Below, piece by piece: positions 8,017 to 16,408 of a DNA stretch of 64,000 nucleotides. The notes below the pieces were generated by a model. The model saw only the letters and a program-made list of their open reading frames with translations. It made no database searches and was not told where the DNA came from. Every line of letters begins with the position of its first letter. The first letter of the stretch is position 1. Source of the stretch: JABFXX01 sp964419605 (GTDB taxonomy: Bacteria > Myxococcota_A > Polyangia > Haliangiales > Haliangiaceae). The DNA lies in NCBI GenBank assembly GCA_964419605.1, contig CAYQQM010000014.1, positions 8,271 through 72,270 of the forward strand, read 5' to 3'. A program made the position numbers and the translations under genes.

Positions 8017-9175
8017 GTTCCCCAGGCTGCTCCGCCTGCCCAAGCGGGGCACGTTGTTTTTGTTTGGCGCCCGAGGTGTCGGCAAGAGCACGGCGCTGAA
8101 ACAGCAGTTTGCGGTGGCCGAGACACACGTTGTCAACCTCCTGCTGCCCGAGCTGGAGCAGCGATATGCGTTACGTCCGACGACGTTCGCGAGGGAAATC
8201 GCCGGTCTGCCCGCGAGCATCAAACGGGTGGTTATCGACGAGGTTCAAAAGGTCCCGCCGCTGTTGGACGTCGTTCAACATTTGATTGAAGATCAGAAAT
8301 CGTCCCTACAATTCGTCTTGACGGGTTCAAGTGCGCGGAAGCTGAAATCCGGGTCCGCGAATCTTCTTGCGGGGCGTGCAGCGGTGCACCGAATGTTTCC
8401 GCTCTTCAGTGAAGAGCTTGGCGGTGCCGGCGATATCGAAACCCTAGTGCGATTTGGATCGCTGCCGGTGATTCTTCAGTATCCGGCCGAAGCGCGAGAT
8501 AGCTACTTGCGTTCTTATGCGACGACCTACCTCAAAGAGGAGGTTGCAGCGGAACAATTGGTTCGAAAGATCGAACCGTTTCGTCGATTCTTGCCAGTTG
8601 CTGCGCAGATGAGTGGTGCAATTGTAAACTACTCTGCGATTGGGCAAGACGTCGGCGTCGATGTCAAAACTGTGCAGTCGTATTTTTCGATCCTCGAAGA
8701 CACACTGCTTGGATTCTTCCTCGAGCCTTGGCATGACTCGGTGCGCAAGCGGCAACGCAAGGCACCCAAGTTTTTCTTTTTCGACACCGGTGTAACGCGC
8801 GCATTGGCCGGGCAGCTCAAAGTCCTTCCCGAGCCGTCTACATCGTATTTCGGCCAGCTTTTTGAGCAACGCGTGATTCAGGAAATTGTGCATCGCAATC
8901 TAACGCTCGAGCTCGACCTGCAACTCGGCTACTTGCGCACCGAAAAAGATGTGGAGATCGACCTGATCGTTCAACGCCCCGATGGGCGGAAACAGCTTGT
9001 TGAGATCAAATCGACCGAACATGTCCGCGACAACGACGCGCGTCACCTCCTCGCCTTCGAAGCGCTGTTTCCCAAAGCGGAGTTCCTTCTGCTATCTCGA
9101 GATCGTAAGCGCCAAAAGCTTGGAAAGATTCGCGCGTTGCCGTGGGAAGATGGAGTCGCTGAGATAGCGTCGTGA
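8015..9175 (+). CDS. AAA_14 / DUF4143 family ATPase
   Basis: 386 residues. Walker A GARGVGKST at about residues 19-27, Walker B RVVIDEVQKV, sensor-like FVLTGSSARKL. The C-terminal DUF4143 half contains FFFFDTGVTRAL, GQLFEQRVIQEI and a PD-(D/E)xK-like pattern (EIDLIVQ...LVEIKST). Proteins of this family are widespread, often in accessory regions, and their role is unclear. There is no Shine-Dalgarno at normal distance (GGAG ends one base before the ATG), and the start lies in an inverted repeat. It stands alone, upstream of an addiction-module antitoxin. Confidence 0.85.
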   Translation: MFPRLLRLPKRGTLFLFGARGVGKSTALKQQFAVAETHVVNLLLPELEQRYALRPTTFAREIAGLPASIKRVVIDEVQKVPPLLDVVQHLIEDQKSSLQFVLTGSSARKLKSGSANLLAGRAAVHRMFPLFSEELGGAGDIETLVRFGSLPVILQYPAEARDSYLRSYATTYLKEEVAAEQLVRKIEPFRRFLPVAAQMSGAIVNYSAIGQDVGVDVKTVQSYFSILEDTLLGFFLEPWHDSVRKRQRKAPKFFFFDTGVTRALAGQLKVLPEPSTSYFGQLFEQRVIQEIVHRNLTLELDLQLGYLRTEKDVEIDLIVQRPDGRKQLVEIKSTEHVRDNDARHLLAFEALFPKAEFLLLSRDRKRQKLGKIRALPWEDGVAEIAS

Positions 9176-9218
9176 TTCATGTCAACGCCTTGCCTATGAG
9201 CATGTGGTACGATACGTC

Positions 9219-9446
9219 ATGGTAAGCAATCCCGAGGCGCTCATCGAGGAGATCATGGCGCTAGACGAGGCAGGTCGTGCGAGGGTAATGGACGCGATGA
9301 TTTCGAGTCTTGGCGACTTCCCCGGGCAAGCCTTTGATCCGGTGGCTTATCAACGGATTCTGCAGCGGCGCATGAGTGAGCTCCAGAGCGGATCGGTCAC
9401 TGGGGTGTCGCTCGAAAATTTGCGCGCGGATTGGCAACGATCGTAA
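9219..9446 (+). CDS. Addiction-module antitoxin (Unstab_antitox type)
   Basis: About 75 residues from ATG 9219; a GTG at 9204 would add five residues. ALIEEIMALDEAGRARVMDA, then MISSLGD, is the signature of the putative addiction-module component family (TIGR02574-like), which pairs with ParE/RelE toxins. The next gene is such a toxin, 6 bases downstream, in the usual antitoxin-toxin order, but it is frameshifted. Confidence 0.8.
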   Translation: MVSNPEALIEEIMALDEAGRARVMDAMISSLGDFPGQAFDPVAYQRILQRRMSELQSGSVTGVSLENLRADWQRS

Positions 9447-9452
9447 CGCGTC

Positions 9453-9756
9453 GTGCGCGTTGTCTTACATCCAGAGGCAATCCGCGAGGCAAACGAAGCC
9501 GCCGATTGGTATGAGGGTCGCCGCGTCGGCTACGGTCAGCGTTACCGAGATTCGATCTTGGCAACATTGGCAAGTATTGCGGCATACGCGGCATACCCGT
9601 TGAGCTATCCAGTTGAGCTAGACACGAATGGAGCGCGGCGAGCACTGGTACGACAATTCCCATTTATGGGTTGCGTATTATGCGCGTGAAACTGAAGTGT
9701 TTGTCGTGGCGATTCACCATGCTGCGCGACTTCCGGGGTACTGGATTGGACGTTAA
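9453..9756 (+). pseudogene. ParE/RelE-family toxin, frameshifted
   Basis: GTG 9453 starts a typical ParE-like protein (VVLHPEAIREANEAADWYE, RRVGYGQRYRDSI, RRALVRQF). In that frame it ends early at 9689 with an unrelated tail. Skipping one C in the CCC run at about 9660 restores WVAYYARETEVFVVAIHHAA, RLPGYWIGR and a TAA at 9754-9756, which is the expected family C-terminus including the HHAARLPGYW signature. The single-base insertion therefore removes the catalytic C-terminal strand. It could also be a sequencing error. Confidence 0.8.
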
Positions 9757-9788
9757 GGTCGTGGTCGTGCCAACGTTCAGCTGATCTG

Positions 9789-11147
9789 ATGTCCGAACCG
9801 GGTCGTAATTCATCCGTGCGTGGGGCGCTGAAATGGGCTGTCGTCGCCGCCGTGGCATGCGCGCTGGGCGGTGCGGCCTTTGTATGGGCGCGGCGAGCGA
9901 TGCCTAGTTGCGCGACGCGCGGCGAGCTCAGTCCCGCATCCGAGGCGATTCGGTACAAGTTTCGGATCGGAGGTGCGAGTGCAACGGACGCCGCTTCGAT
10001 GATCCGCGCCCTGGAAGCTCGCGTGAAGGCGGAGCCGGTATCGCCGCTCGACCTGACCGATCTCGCCGATGCGTATCTGCGGCAGGCGCAGACGGGAAGT
10101 GATCCAGATGGTTACGACCGCGCCGAGGCGGCTGCGCAGCGCTCCCTCGCGATTCTGCCGTTCCCGAACGGCGCCAAGCTGGTGTTGGCAAAGGTGGCCA
10201 ATGCCAAGCATCAGTTTCGCGATGCGATTCGGCTGGCGAACGAGTTTGCCGAGCATAAGTCGAGCGCCGGCGTGAAAGTGGTGGTGGCAACTGCGCACCT
10301 CGCGCTCGGTCAGCTCGCCGAGGCGGCAGCCGCGGCAGAGGAAGCGGTAGCGATGAAGCCCGACAGCTCGACGTACCTCATGCGAGCGCTCGTGTTGCAA
10401 GCGCAGGGGCGCGATGCCGAGGCTGCGTTCGATTTTGGCCGTTGCGTTGCGGTGGAGTCGCCCGACGACGCACACGCCTCTGCCCGCAGTCGGGTGCTAT
10501 GGGGGAGGTTTTTGCTGCGGCGGGGCGAATACGCGGGTGCCGACGCGCTGTTCGACGAAGCGTTGCGCATCGCGCCAGAACATCCGCTCGCGTTGGCGCA
10601 TCGCGCTGAGCTCGCTCTGCGCACGGGCGATCACGCAGCGGCACGAGCCGGGTTCGAGCGCGCATTCGCGGCGTCGCGGCAAGTGCGCTATCTGATCGAT
10701 CTCGCTCGAGCGCAGGAGCTTGCGGGCGATGCCGCCGGCGCCGACCGGTCGCGCGACCAGGTGGAGAAGATCGTGCGCGGCGAACTCGCGGCGCACGGCA
10801 TCGGCCATAAGCTCGATCTGGTCGAGGTGTTAGCAGATCGCGGCAAGCCGGCGGATTTGGTCGAGGCGATCGCACTCGGTCGCGAGGAGCTGGAAGCGCG
10901 GCCAAGCGCCGATACGCGATTTCAGCTGGCGCGCGCGCTGGCCCGTTCCGGTGCGCGGGAGCAAGCTGCGGTGCAGGTGCGTGCGGCGCTTGCCACGGGA
11001 GTTCGCGATGCGCGGCTATACGAGCTCGCATCGCGCGTCGAAGATGGGCCGCGCAAAGCGCTATACGCGCGAGAAGCCGCCAGGCTCGATCCGCGCGGCG
11101 CAGGATGGCGCAGCCTCGGCATGGGGCCATCACTTTCGCTGCCCTGA
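9789..11147 (+). CDS. Membrane-anchored TPR protein
   Basis: 452 residues. A single N-terminal signal-anchor (about residues 13-31, AVVAAVACALGGAAFVWA) is followed by a continuous array of Ala-rich TPR helices. Examples are DLADAYLRQAQTGSDPDGY, AKLVLAKVANAKHQFRDAIR, RVLWGRFLLRRGEYAGADAL and RAELALRTGDHAAARAGFER. At least seven repeats can be followed. The domain is likely periplasmic. No enzymatic motif is visible; TPR arrays hold protein partners. It is followed by a Phd-type antitoxin on the same strand but with an 86-bp gap. Confidence 0.75.
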   Translation: MSEPGRNSSVRGALKWAVVAAVACALGGAAFVWARRAMPSCATRGELSPASEAIRYKFRIGGASATDAASMIRALEARVKAEPVSPLDLTDLADAYLRQAQTGSDPDGYDRAEAAAQRSLAILPFPNGAKLVLAKVANAKHQFRDAIRLANEFAEHKSSAGVKVVVATAHLALGQLAEAAAAAEEAVAMKPDSSTYLMRALVLQAQGRDAEAAFDFGRCVAVESPDDAHASARSRVLWGRFLLRRGEYAGADALFDEALRIAPEHPLALAHRAELALRTGDHAAARAGFERAFAASRQVRYLIDLARAQELAGDAAGADRSRDQVEKIVRGELAAHGIGHKLDLVEVLADRGKPADLVEAIALGREELEARPSADTRFQLARALARSGAREQAAVQVRAALATGVRDARLYELASRVEDGPRKALYAREAARLDPRGAGWRSLGMGPSLSLP

Positions 11148-11233
11148 GCTCTGCGAATGAGAACCGCGATGATCGGCCTGGGCGCGGTGGGCGGAGGAAG
11201 CGTCCGTTAGATGACTAGTTCCATACCGGTTCG

Positions 11234-11482
11234 ATGAATACGGTTGCGATCGCAGACTTTAAGGCAAAGTGCACCGCGTACATTCGTCGGATCGCGAAGC
11301 GGAATCAGCCGATCATCGTGACCGTTCGCGGTGAACCGCAAGTCGAGGTGCGGCCTGTCAAGAACAAGCGCGCGAAGAAAGTCCGCATTGGTGGAGGTGC
11401 AAACACCGCAACGATCTCCGGCGAAATTGTTTCGGAAGACGGTTCCAACTGGTCCCTCGACGACGATGTGTTGCCCCGATGA
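11234..11482 (+). CDS. Phd/VapB-type antitoxin
   Basis: 82 residues. TVAIADFKAKCTAYIRRI, IIVTVRGEPQVEVRPV is the Phd/YefM DNA-binding core. The remainder is charged, ending SLDDDVLPR. The stop overlaps the ATG of a PIN-domain remnant (ATGA), so this was a Phd-VapC type module. The antitoxin frame is intact. Confidence 0.8.
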   Translation: MNTVAIADFKAKCTAYIRRIAKRNQPIIVTVRGEPQVEVRPVKNKRAKKVRIGGGANTATISGEIVSEDGSNWSLDDDVLPR

Positions 11483-11616
11483 TCCAAATGAACCATAAAG
11501 ATCCATGTGATCGCTTGCTGTTAGCGACCGCGCGAAACCTCGGTGCGTCGCTACTTACGGCCGACGAGGTTCTGCTGGCATATCGACATGTCGACCGTGT
11601 AGATGCGCGGCAGTAG
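11479..11616 (+). pseudogene. VapC PIN-domain remnant (C-terminal third only)
   Basis: A 45-codon frame from ATG 11479: HKDPCDRLLLATARNLGASL, then LTADEVLLAY and VDARQ. This is the C-terminal end of a VapC/PIN ribonuclease (HxDPFDRLL...LLTADE). The N-terminal two thirds, with the first catalytic acidic residues, is absent. The first codons after the antitoxin jump straight to the PIN middle, so the deletion left the translational coupling intact. A functional toxin is not possible from this fragment alone. Confidence 0.8.
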
Positions 11617-11619
11617 CGA

Positions 11620-12069
11620 TCACGCGCCAAGACGCTTGACCAGCGCGAGCGCATCGTCGACATGTTTGCCAACGCGGAACTGCGAATCGAATCGGCTCCG
11701 ACAGATTCCCGCTTTGTCGAACACGAACGTGACTCGCCCCGGCAGCAGGCCGAGTGACTTTTTCACCCCCCACGCCGCGGCCACGGTTCCGTCCGGATCG
11801 GAAAGCAACGTAAATGGCAGGCGGTGATGGGCTTTGAAGCTGGCGTGTGAGGTCGCGTCGTCGCGCGAGATGCCGATGACTTCTGCGCCTGCGGCGACGA
11901 AATCTTCATAGGCGTCGCGGAACGAGCACGCCTCTTTGGTGCATCCTGCCGTTTCATCCCTTGGATAGAAGTAGATCACCAGGGTCTTGCCGATTTTTGC
12001 GCGCAGGGTGACGGAACCAGCATCGCTGGTGAGCACCGAATCAGGCATCGAATCGCCGACGTTGACCAT
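11620..12069 (-). CDS. bcp: Peroxiredoxin, Bcp/PrxQ type
   Basis: 149 residues from ATG 12069. Thioredoxin-fold peroxidase that reduces H2O2 and organic hydroperoxides. Visible motifs: YFYPRDETAGCTKEACSFRD with the peroxidatic Cys and the resolving Cys five residues later (CTKEAC, the PrxQ pattern), GVSRDD-like GISRDDATSHASF, and PFTLLSDPDG. Length is normal for Bcp. It is divergent from the HupE-like gene with 46 bases between starts. Its stop lies 3 bases from the VapC remnant on the other strand. Confidence 0.93.
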   Translation of the reverse strand: MVNVGDSMPDSVLTSDAGSVTLRAKIGKTLVIYFYPRDETAGCTKEACSFRDAYEDFVAAGAEVIGISRDDATSHASFKAHHRLPFTLLSDPDGTVAAAWGVKKSLGLLPGRVTFVFDKAGICRSRFDSQFRVGKHVDDALALVKRLGA

Positions 12070-12115
12070 GGCGCACTGTATCGAAAGCCAACGAAGCTCG
12101 ATACACTTTCTTTGG

Positions 12116-13237
12116 ATGGCGCTTGGGCATCGCGTTCGCCGCGCAGCGGTTGCAGTAGGCGTGTCGATTGCGTGGATTTGCGCACTTGCGCATTCGGCGA
12201 ACGCCCACCCGCTCGACCTTGGGTATCTCCGCATCCATGCAACTGGCACTCAGGTCTCGGTCCAACTCGACCTCGACCGGAAGGCAGTGGCCATCGTACT
12301 GCGGGTGGCAGCCGAGTCCGTCACGCCACAGCTCGTGAAAGATCGGGCTGCGGAGATTGCCGACCGCACGTACGCGCGCCGGGCCGTCGTGTCCGCAAGC
12401 GGCGAACCATGTGGATGGGCTGAGGCAACGGCAAACTTGGCGGGCGAAACAGTCTCGATTTCCAGTGCGGCGACATGTCCCATGGAAGGATCCAGGCGCT
12501 GGGGATTTCCGTTTGTGACCGAGAGAACCGTATCGCCGCGATTCCAACTGATGGTCAAAGAGGTCACCGCAAGCGGCGAGCGGCTAACTCTCATCGATGA
12601 GACGACCGGCGAGCTGAACCTTGCCGATGGCACCGGCGCGGCCAGCCCCACGGGCTTTGCGCAGTTCGTCTGGTCCGGCGTTGAACACATCGGGGTAGCG
12701 CCCAGTCAATGGCGAACTGAACAAGGTGGAGTTCAGCTTCCCGACGGTATCGACCACATTTTGTTTTTACTTGCGCTCTTACTCGGTGGCGGAACACTGC
12801 TCCAGCTGGTCGGAATCGCAACCGGCTTTACCCTGGGCCACTCGATCACGCTCGCGCTCGCCGTCCTCGACGTGATCCGCCCCCCCGCGTCGGTCATTGA
12901 ACCGCTGATCGCGTTGTCGATCGCTCTCGCCGCCGCCGAAGCGTTTGTGAGCCGCTGGCGAGCTCACCGCTGGAAAATCGCTGCGGGTTTCGGCCTCATT
13001 CACGGGTTCGGATTCGCAGCCGCGCTGTCCCACCTCGAGTTGACCCCCCAGGGAAAAGCGAGTGCGCTATTCGGCTACAACCTTGGCATCGAGCTGGGGC
13101 AGATTGTCATCGTTGTGGCAATTGCGCCAATCGTCATCTTCGCCCACCGCCGCGGCAAAACGACCGCGATTCGCGCGGCGGCGGCGGCGATCTTGTTGTG
13201 CGGGCTGTACTGGTTTGTTACCCGGCTGATGAGCTAA
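12116..13237 (+). CDS. HupE/UreJ-like membrane protein
   Basis: About 373 residues from ATG 12116. Signal peptide ending HSANAHP, then a soluble beta-rich domain of about 190 residues. A multi-pass C-terminal domain follows with the HupE/UreJ_2 signature: GIDHILFLLALLLGGG, TGFTLGHSITLALA, GLIHGFGFAAAL, FGYNLGIELGQ. HupE/UreJ proteins are implicated in nickel or cobalt uptake; this long form with an exported N-domain is common in genomes without urease nearby, so the substrate is uncertain. Key His/Asp residues are present in all three membrane motifs. The stop overlaps the end of the convergent hypothetical gene by 20 bases. Confidence 0.85.
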   Translation: MALGHRVRRAAVAVGVSIAWICALAHSANAHPLDLGYLRIHATGTQVSVQLDLDRKAVAIVLRVAAESVTPQLVKDRAAEIADRTYARRAVVSASGEPCGWAEATANLAGETVSISSAATCPMEGSRRWGFPFVTERTVSPRFQLMVKEVTASGERLTLIDETTGELNLADGTGAASPTGFAQFVWSGVEHIGVAPSQWRTEQGGVQLPDGIDHILFLLALLLGGGTLLQLVGIATGFTLGHSITLALAVLDVIRPPASVIEPLIALSIALAAAEAFVSRWRAHRWKIAAGFGLIHGFGFAAALSHLELTPQGKASALFGYNLGIELGQIVIVVAIAPIVIFAHRRGKTTAIRAAAAAILLCGLYWFVTRLMS

Positions 13238-13853
13238 CGGGTTTGACGCCGGGCACAGAAGGCGACCGCAATTGGTGGGTCGTGGTGTCAAAGACGTAGT
13301 TCTTGCGATATTCGCTTAGGTTTTGCTCCCACGCCCCCTGCTGGTCCGCTCCGCCATTGTGGCTCAATGCACGAACAGAAACGTCTACTAGATAGTCGGG
13401 GCCGGCATCTTTCCACCAGAGTCGCAAACACACCTGAATCTTGTGTTTCCCAAGGGTGTTGCGCCATTCGGCATTCTTGGCAATCGGAAAGCGCTCATCG
13501 GCCTGGTTCCCGGGGTCGACGCGATCGCCGTACGCAGCCGGATCAGGCACAGATACGATCCAGGCCAGCCGGAAGGGTGTCCCTTCTCGTTTCATATGCG
13601 TCTCCATCGAGACTTTATTCGCCAACAGCTTTTCTCGAATGTCGCCTTCGATCAGTTTTCGAGTGACAATGCCGTCCGGATCTAGTTCAAGAAATTTTTG
13701 GTAACCGCCCGCGGGTGGGATGCTAGACGCTGCCAAGCGCAGGATCTGTTCCGCACAAGGGACCTGCTCGCGGGTCGAGGTCGCAGCCGGTTGCTCCATC
13801 AGTTGCAGCACGTCTTGCGAGGCCAGCGAACGAAGTCTGGGGGCGAATGGCAC
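13218..13853 (-). CDS. Hypothetical protein, possibly missing its signal peptide by frameshift
   Basis: The frame from GTG 13853 encodes about 211 residues without a known domain. It contains LIEGDIREKLLANKVSMETH and KIQVCLRLWWKDAGPDYLVD, which read as a real protein. In the neighbouring frame directly upstream lies LYFAIALVLLGTVASRRA, a good signal-peptide core. It would join this protein if one base were changed near 13855-13865. The gene may therefore be an exported protein with a frameshift, or start at the GTG as a cytoplasmic protein. Confidence 0.5.
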   Translation of the reverse strand: MPFAPRLRSLASQDVLQLMEQPAATSTREQVPCAEQILRLAASSIPPAGGYQKFLELDPDGIVTRKLIEGDIREKLLANKVSMETHMKREGTPFRLAWIVSVPDPAAYGDRVDPGNQADERFPIAKNAEWRNTLGKHKIQVCLRLWWKDAGPDYLVDVSVRALSHNGGADQQGAWEQNLSEYRKNYVFDTTTHQLRSPSVPGVKPVSSSAG

Positions 13854-13992
13854 GGCGCGAGGCTACCGTGCCAAGCAGCACAAGAGCAATTGCAAAATAG
13901 AGCGGCGGCCGGAAACCCCGCGCTGTGTCGAGCTGACCCGTGCCCGTACCCTCGACGCGACCGGGGCCGTGGGTCGGATCCCGACGTGTCGC

Positions 13993-14055
13993 ACAGACAC
14001 GGCGCAGACACGGCACAGACACGGCACAGACACGGCACAGACACGGCACAGACGG
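13993..14055. repeat. 11-bp tandem repeat, five full copies plus a partial copy
   Basis: The unit ACAGACACGGC repeats with one substitution in the second copy. Period 11 is not a multiple of three and the block lies in a gene-poor spacer, so it is more likely a slippage repeat or a protein-binding array than coding. Confidence 0.85.
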
Positions 14056-14131
14056 TGTTGGGCGGCATCGAGATACCCGTCGAAGATTACGCAAGCGACA
14101 GCGATTCAATTCGGTTACACTAGGGAGGGCG

Positions 14132-14644
14132 ATGAAAAATTCGGGGACGGCATTTCTCCTCGCGGCGCTGGGGCTAGTGACTCCGGTGGCCGGCGTTCAT
14201 CGGTTTTATTTGGGCCGGCGCATCACTGGAGTGATCTACTTGCTGACGTGGGGGTTTTTCGGAATTGGCACGGTGATCGATCTGCTGACGTTGGAGCGCA
14301 TGGTCGACGACGAGAATCGCCGATTGCTCTACCCCGGCTCGCCACCACAAACCCGCGCGCTTACCGGTCAGACCACCGCATTGGGCGCGCTGGGACCGTT
14401 TCCTCCGGTAACGAACGAGCACCTTTCGCCGGAACAGCTGGTACTCCGGGTCGCAAAACAGCACAACGGCGCGGTTACGGTCGAAGTGGTTGCGGTCGAG
14501 ACCGGGATGAGCCTTCGCCGGGCAAAGAAAGAACTCGAACGGCTGCGCAAACAGGATTACTGCACGCTGGACATCAGCAGCGAGGGCGCCAAATTGTACG
14601 TATTCGACGGGCTGCGGTCCGACCGTCCACTTGAACTGACGTAA
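14132..14644 (+). CDS. TM2-domain membrane protein
   Basis: 170 residues from ATG 14132, preceded by AGGGAGGG. The N-terminal half is a TM2 domain: two membrane helices (TAFLLAALGLVTPVAGVHRF; ITGVIYLLTWGFFGIGTVID) joined by the characteristic FYLGR. The C-terminal 70 residues are a small helical domain (LSPEQLVLRVAKQHNGAVTV, MSLRRAKKELERLRKQ) resembling a winged helix. Such proteins are widespread; the role is unknown. Confidence 0.8.
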   Translation: MKNSGTAFLLAALGLVTPVAGVHRFYLGRRITGVIYLLTWGFFGIGTVIDLLTLERMVDDENRRLLYPGSPPQTRALTGQTTALGALGPFPPVTNEHLSPEQLVLRVAKQHNGAVTVEVVAVETGMSLRRAKKELERLRKQDYCTLDISSEGAKLYVFDGLRSDRPLELT

Positions 14645-14700
14645 CTGCCCGCTCGCCGACGTCGTCATCTTTGGGCGAGAGCCATGCTAGCGTCTTCGAC

Positions 14701-15417
14701 ATGCAAACGACTCCGGGTGGTTGGAATGTTATCGATCGCGAAGCGGGAGTGCTGTCTTTAACGTACTCGTTCAAGAAAGATGCAGTATCGACGACATTTG
14801 TCGCCACCATGCCAGGTCGCAAGCTCGTTGTCGTGAGTCCTGCGAAGAACGTAAGCGATGCGGCGCTGGCTGAGCTGGCCGAATTCGGCACGGTGGTGGC
14901 ATTGGTTGCGAACAACGGGTTTCACCATCTCGGTCAAGCGGAATGGCGCAAGCGATTCCCGGAAGCTCGCTGCTTCGCCCCACCCGAAGCGATCGCACGC
15001 ATCAAAAAAAAGAATCCTGCCGCGGGCAATTTCGAACCGCTCGATGCACTGGCCAATCTGACGGGTTCCCATGTTGGCTTTCGGGTCGTCCCTAATTCCA
15101 GAGTCGGCGAGAGCTGGTTTTGGGCGAAAACCGCAGCGGGCTATGCGTGGTACCTGTCCGACGTACTCATCAACCTGCCGAAACTGCCTCCGTTTCCGAT
15201 CGGTTTGCTATTCAAATGGACCCACAGCGCGCCGGGACTCCGGCCATTCGGCCTCGCGCTTAAGTTCGTGGTGAAAGACAAAGCAGCAACGCTACGCCTC
15301 CTACGACAAGATTTAGCCGCGCATCCGCCGACTGAAGTGATCCCCGGACACGGCGATATCGTCGCCCGCGCCGGCATCGCGCAAGAGATCGATGCGTTGT
15401 TGGCCTCGGCTTCCTAA
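14701..15417 (+). CDS. Metallo-beta-lactamase-fold-like protein (DUF4336-like)
   Basis: 238 residues from ATG 14701; a TTG at 14671 is an alternative start. The order of elements (VVALVANNGFHHLGQAEWRK, WYLSDVLINLPKLP, HPPTEVIPGHGDIVAR) follows the divergent MBL-fold family in which the HxHxDH metal motif is reduced and the final PGHGD is kept. Enzymatic activity is therefore doubtful. Its stop overlaps by 4 bases the stop of the convergent methyltransferase. Confidence 0.65.
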   Translation: MQTTPGGWNVIDREAGVLSLTYSFKKDAVSTTFVATMPGRKLVVVSPAKNVSDAALAELAEFGTVVALVANNGFHHLGQAEWRKRFPEARCFAPPEAIARIKKKNPAAGNFEPLDALANLTGSHVGFRVVPNSRVGESWFWAKTAAGYAWYLSDVLINLPKLPPFPIGLLFKWTHSAPGLRPFGLALKFVVKDKAATLRLLRQDLAAHPPTEVIPGHGDIVARAGIAQEIDALLASAS

Positions 15418-16346
15418 ATCGATTCCGCTTCGAGCCGCGCGTGGAGAGATCTTGCTGCATCCGCTCGCGGCACCGATTCCTCAGTCGCGACCAAACGTTC
15501 GCGGGCGACGCCGACGTAACGAGCATCGCCATCTCCCGCAAGCCATCGCCGGCCAAGGCGCTCCGCAACCACCGCGGTGGTCCCCGAACCGACAAATGGA
15601 TCGACGACGAGCTGCCCGTTCGAGCTGGAAGCGACGATCAGCCGCTCGATCAGCGCTTCCGGCTTTTGGGTTGGATGCTGCGTCTTTTCCGACATGCCGT
15701 TACAGATCACCGGAATTTCGATCACATCGCGCGGCTTTGCCCCCATCGGGTGGGGTTGCCACGCGTCACGCCGAGCCTTGCCACCTCCATATTGCGATGA
15801 AATCGCCTGGAGCCGCTCGGGGTATTTCGTGGTGTGTCCGTTGTACGGGACGCGCGCTGCATCTACGTCGAGCCGCGCGGCGGCGTGGCGCAAATGCAAG
15901 ATCGACTCGTGCGACCTCCCCCAGTCTCGACCGAGGTTTGCTTTGTTCTTGTAGTACCAAATGAGCCAGCGACAACCGGCAAACCGCTTTGCGCTTCGAA
16001 CCTTCACCTCAGCGATGATCTCGGAGAATCCAAATACATACGCAGAGCCATGGGGAGCGAGAATGCGCGCGACCTCCGCCAGCCATGCGTCGCACCAGTC
16101 GACGTAGGCCTCGAGGGAAGGAAATTCATCCCACCGGTCTTTCGCGATAGCGTAGGGCGGATCTGCGATCACCAGATCGACGCTTGCATCGCCCAGCGTT
16201 CGCAAAAGCAGCATCGCATCCGAATGCCACAGTTCTCCGTGCGGCGTTTGGAGCGCGCGCGTTGGTCCTGGAGTTTGCAGGTCCCGCGGTAGCGATAGCT
16301 CCGTCGCCATTCGAACCGCGCGTTTCGGCACGGCCGCATCGTACAT
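15414..16346 (-). CDS. Orphan N4/N6 DNA methyltransferase (beta class)
   Basis: 310 residues, or about 298 if the internal ATG at 16310 is used. Motif IV ADPPYAI lies at about residue 61, before motif I (DPFVGSGTTAVVAERL) near the C-terminus, the order of beta-class enzymes that methylate N4-cytosine or N6-adenine. HPTQKPEALIERLI is also typical. A helical segment with WYYKNKANLGRDWGRSHE lies between. No restriction endonuclease or specificity subunit is adjacent, so it is probably solitary. Target sequence is not deducible. Confidence 0.9.
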   Translation of the reverse strand: MYDAAVPKRAVRMATELSLPRDLQTPGPTRALQTPHGELWHSDAMLLLRTLGDASVDLVIADPPYAIAKDRWDEFPSLEAYVDWCDAWLAEVARILAPHGSAYVFGFSEIIAEVKVRSAKRFAGCRWLIWYYKNKANLGRDWGRSHESILHLRHAAARLDVDAARVPYNGHTTKYPERLQAISSQYGGGKARRDAWQPHPMGAKPRDVIEIPVICNGMSEKTQHPTQKPEALIERLIVASSSNGQLVVDPFVGSGTTAVVAERLGRRWLAGDGDARYVGVARERLVATEESVPRADAARSLHARLEAESI

Positions 16347-16408
16347 CGATCGAGGTCATCCTTCGAGGCCCCGAGGCGCGGTACGCCTGTAGGATTGCGG
16401 CGTATGCG

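Noticed and set aside
13993..14055. CRISPR array
   Set aside because: Repeats are 11 bp and contiguous with no spacers, and no cas genes are present.
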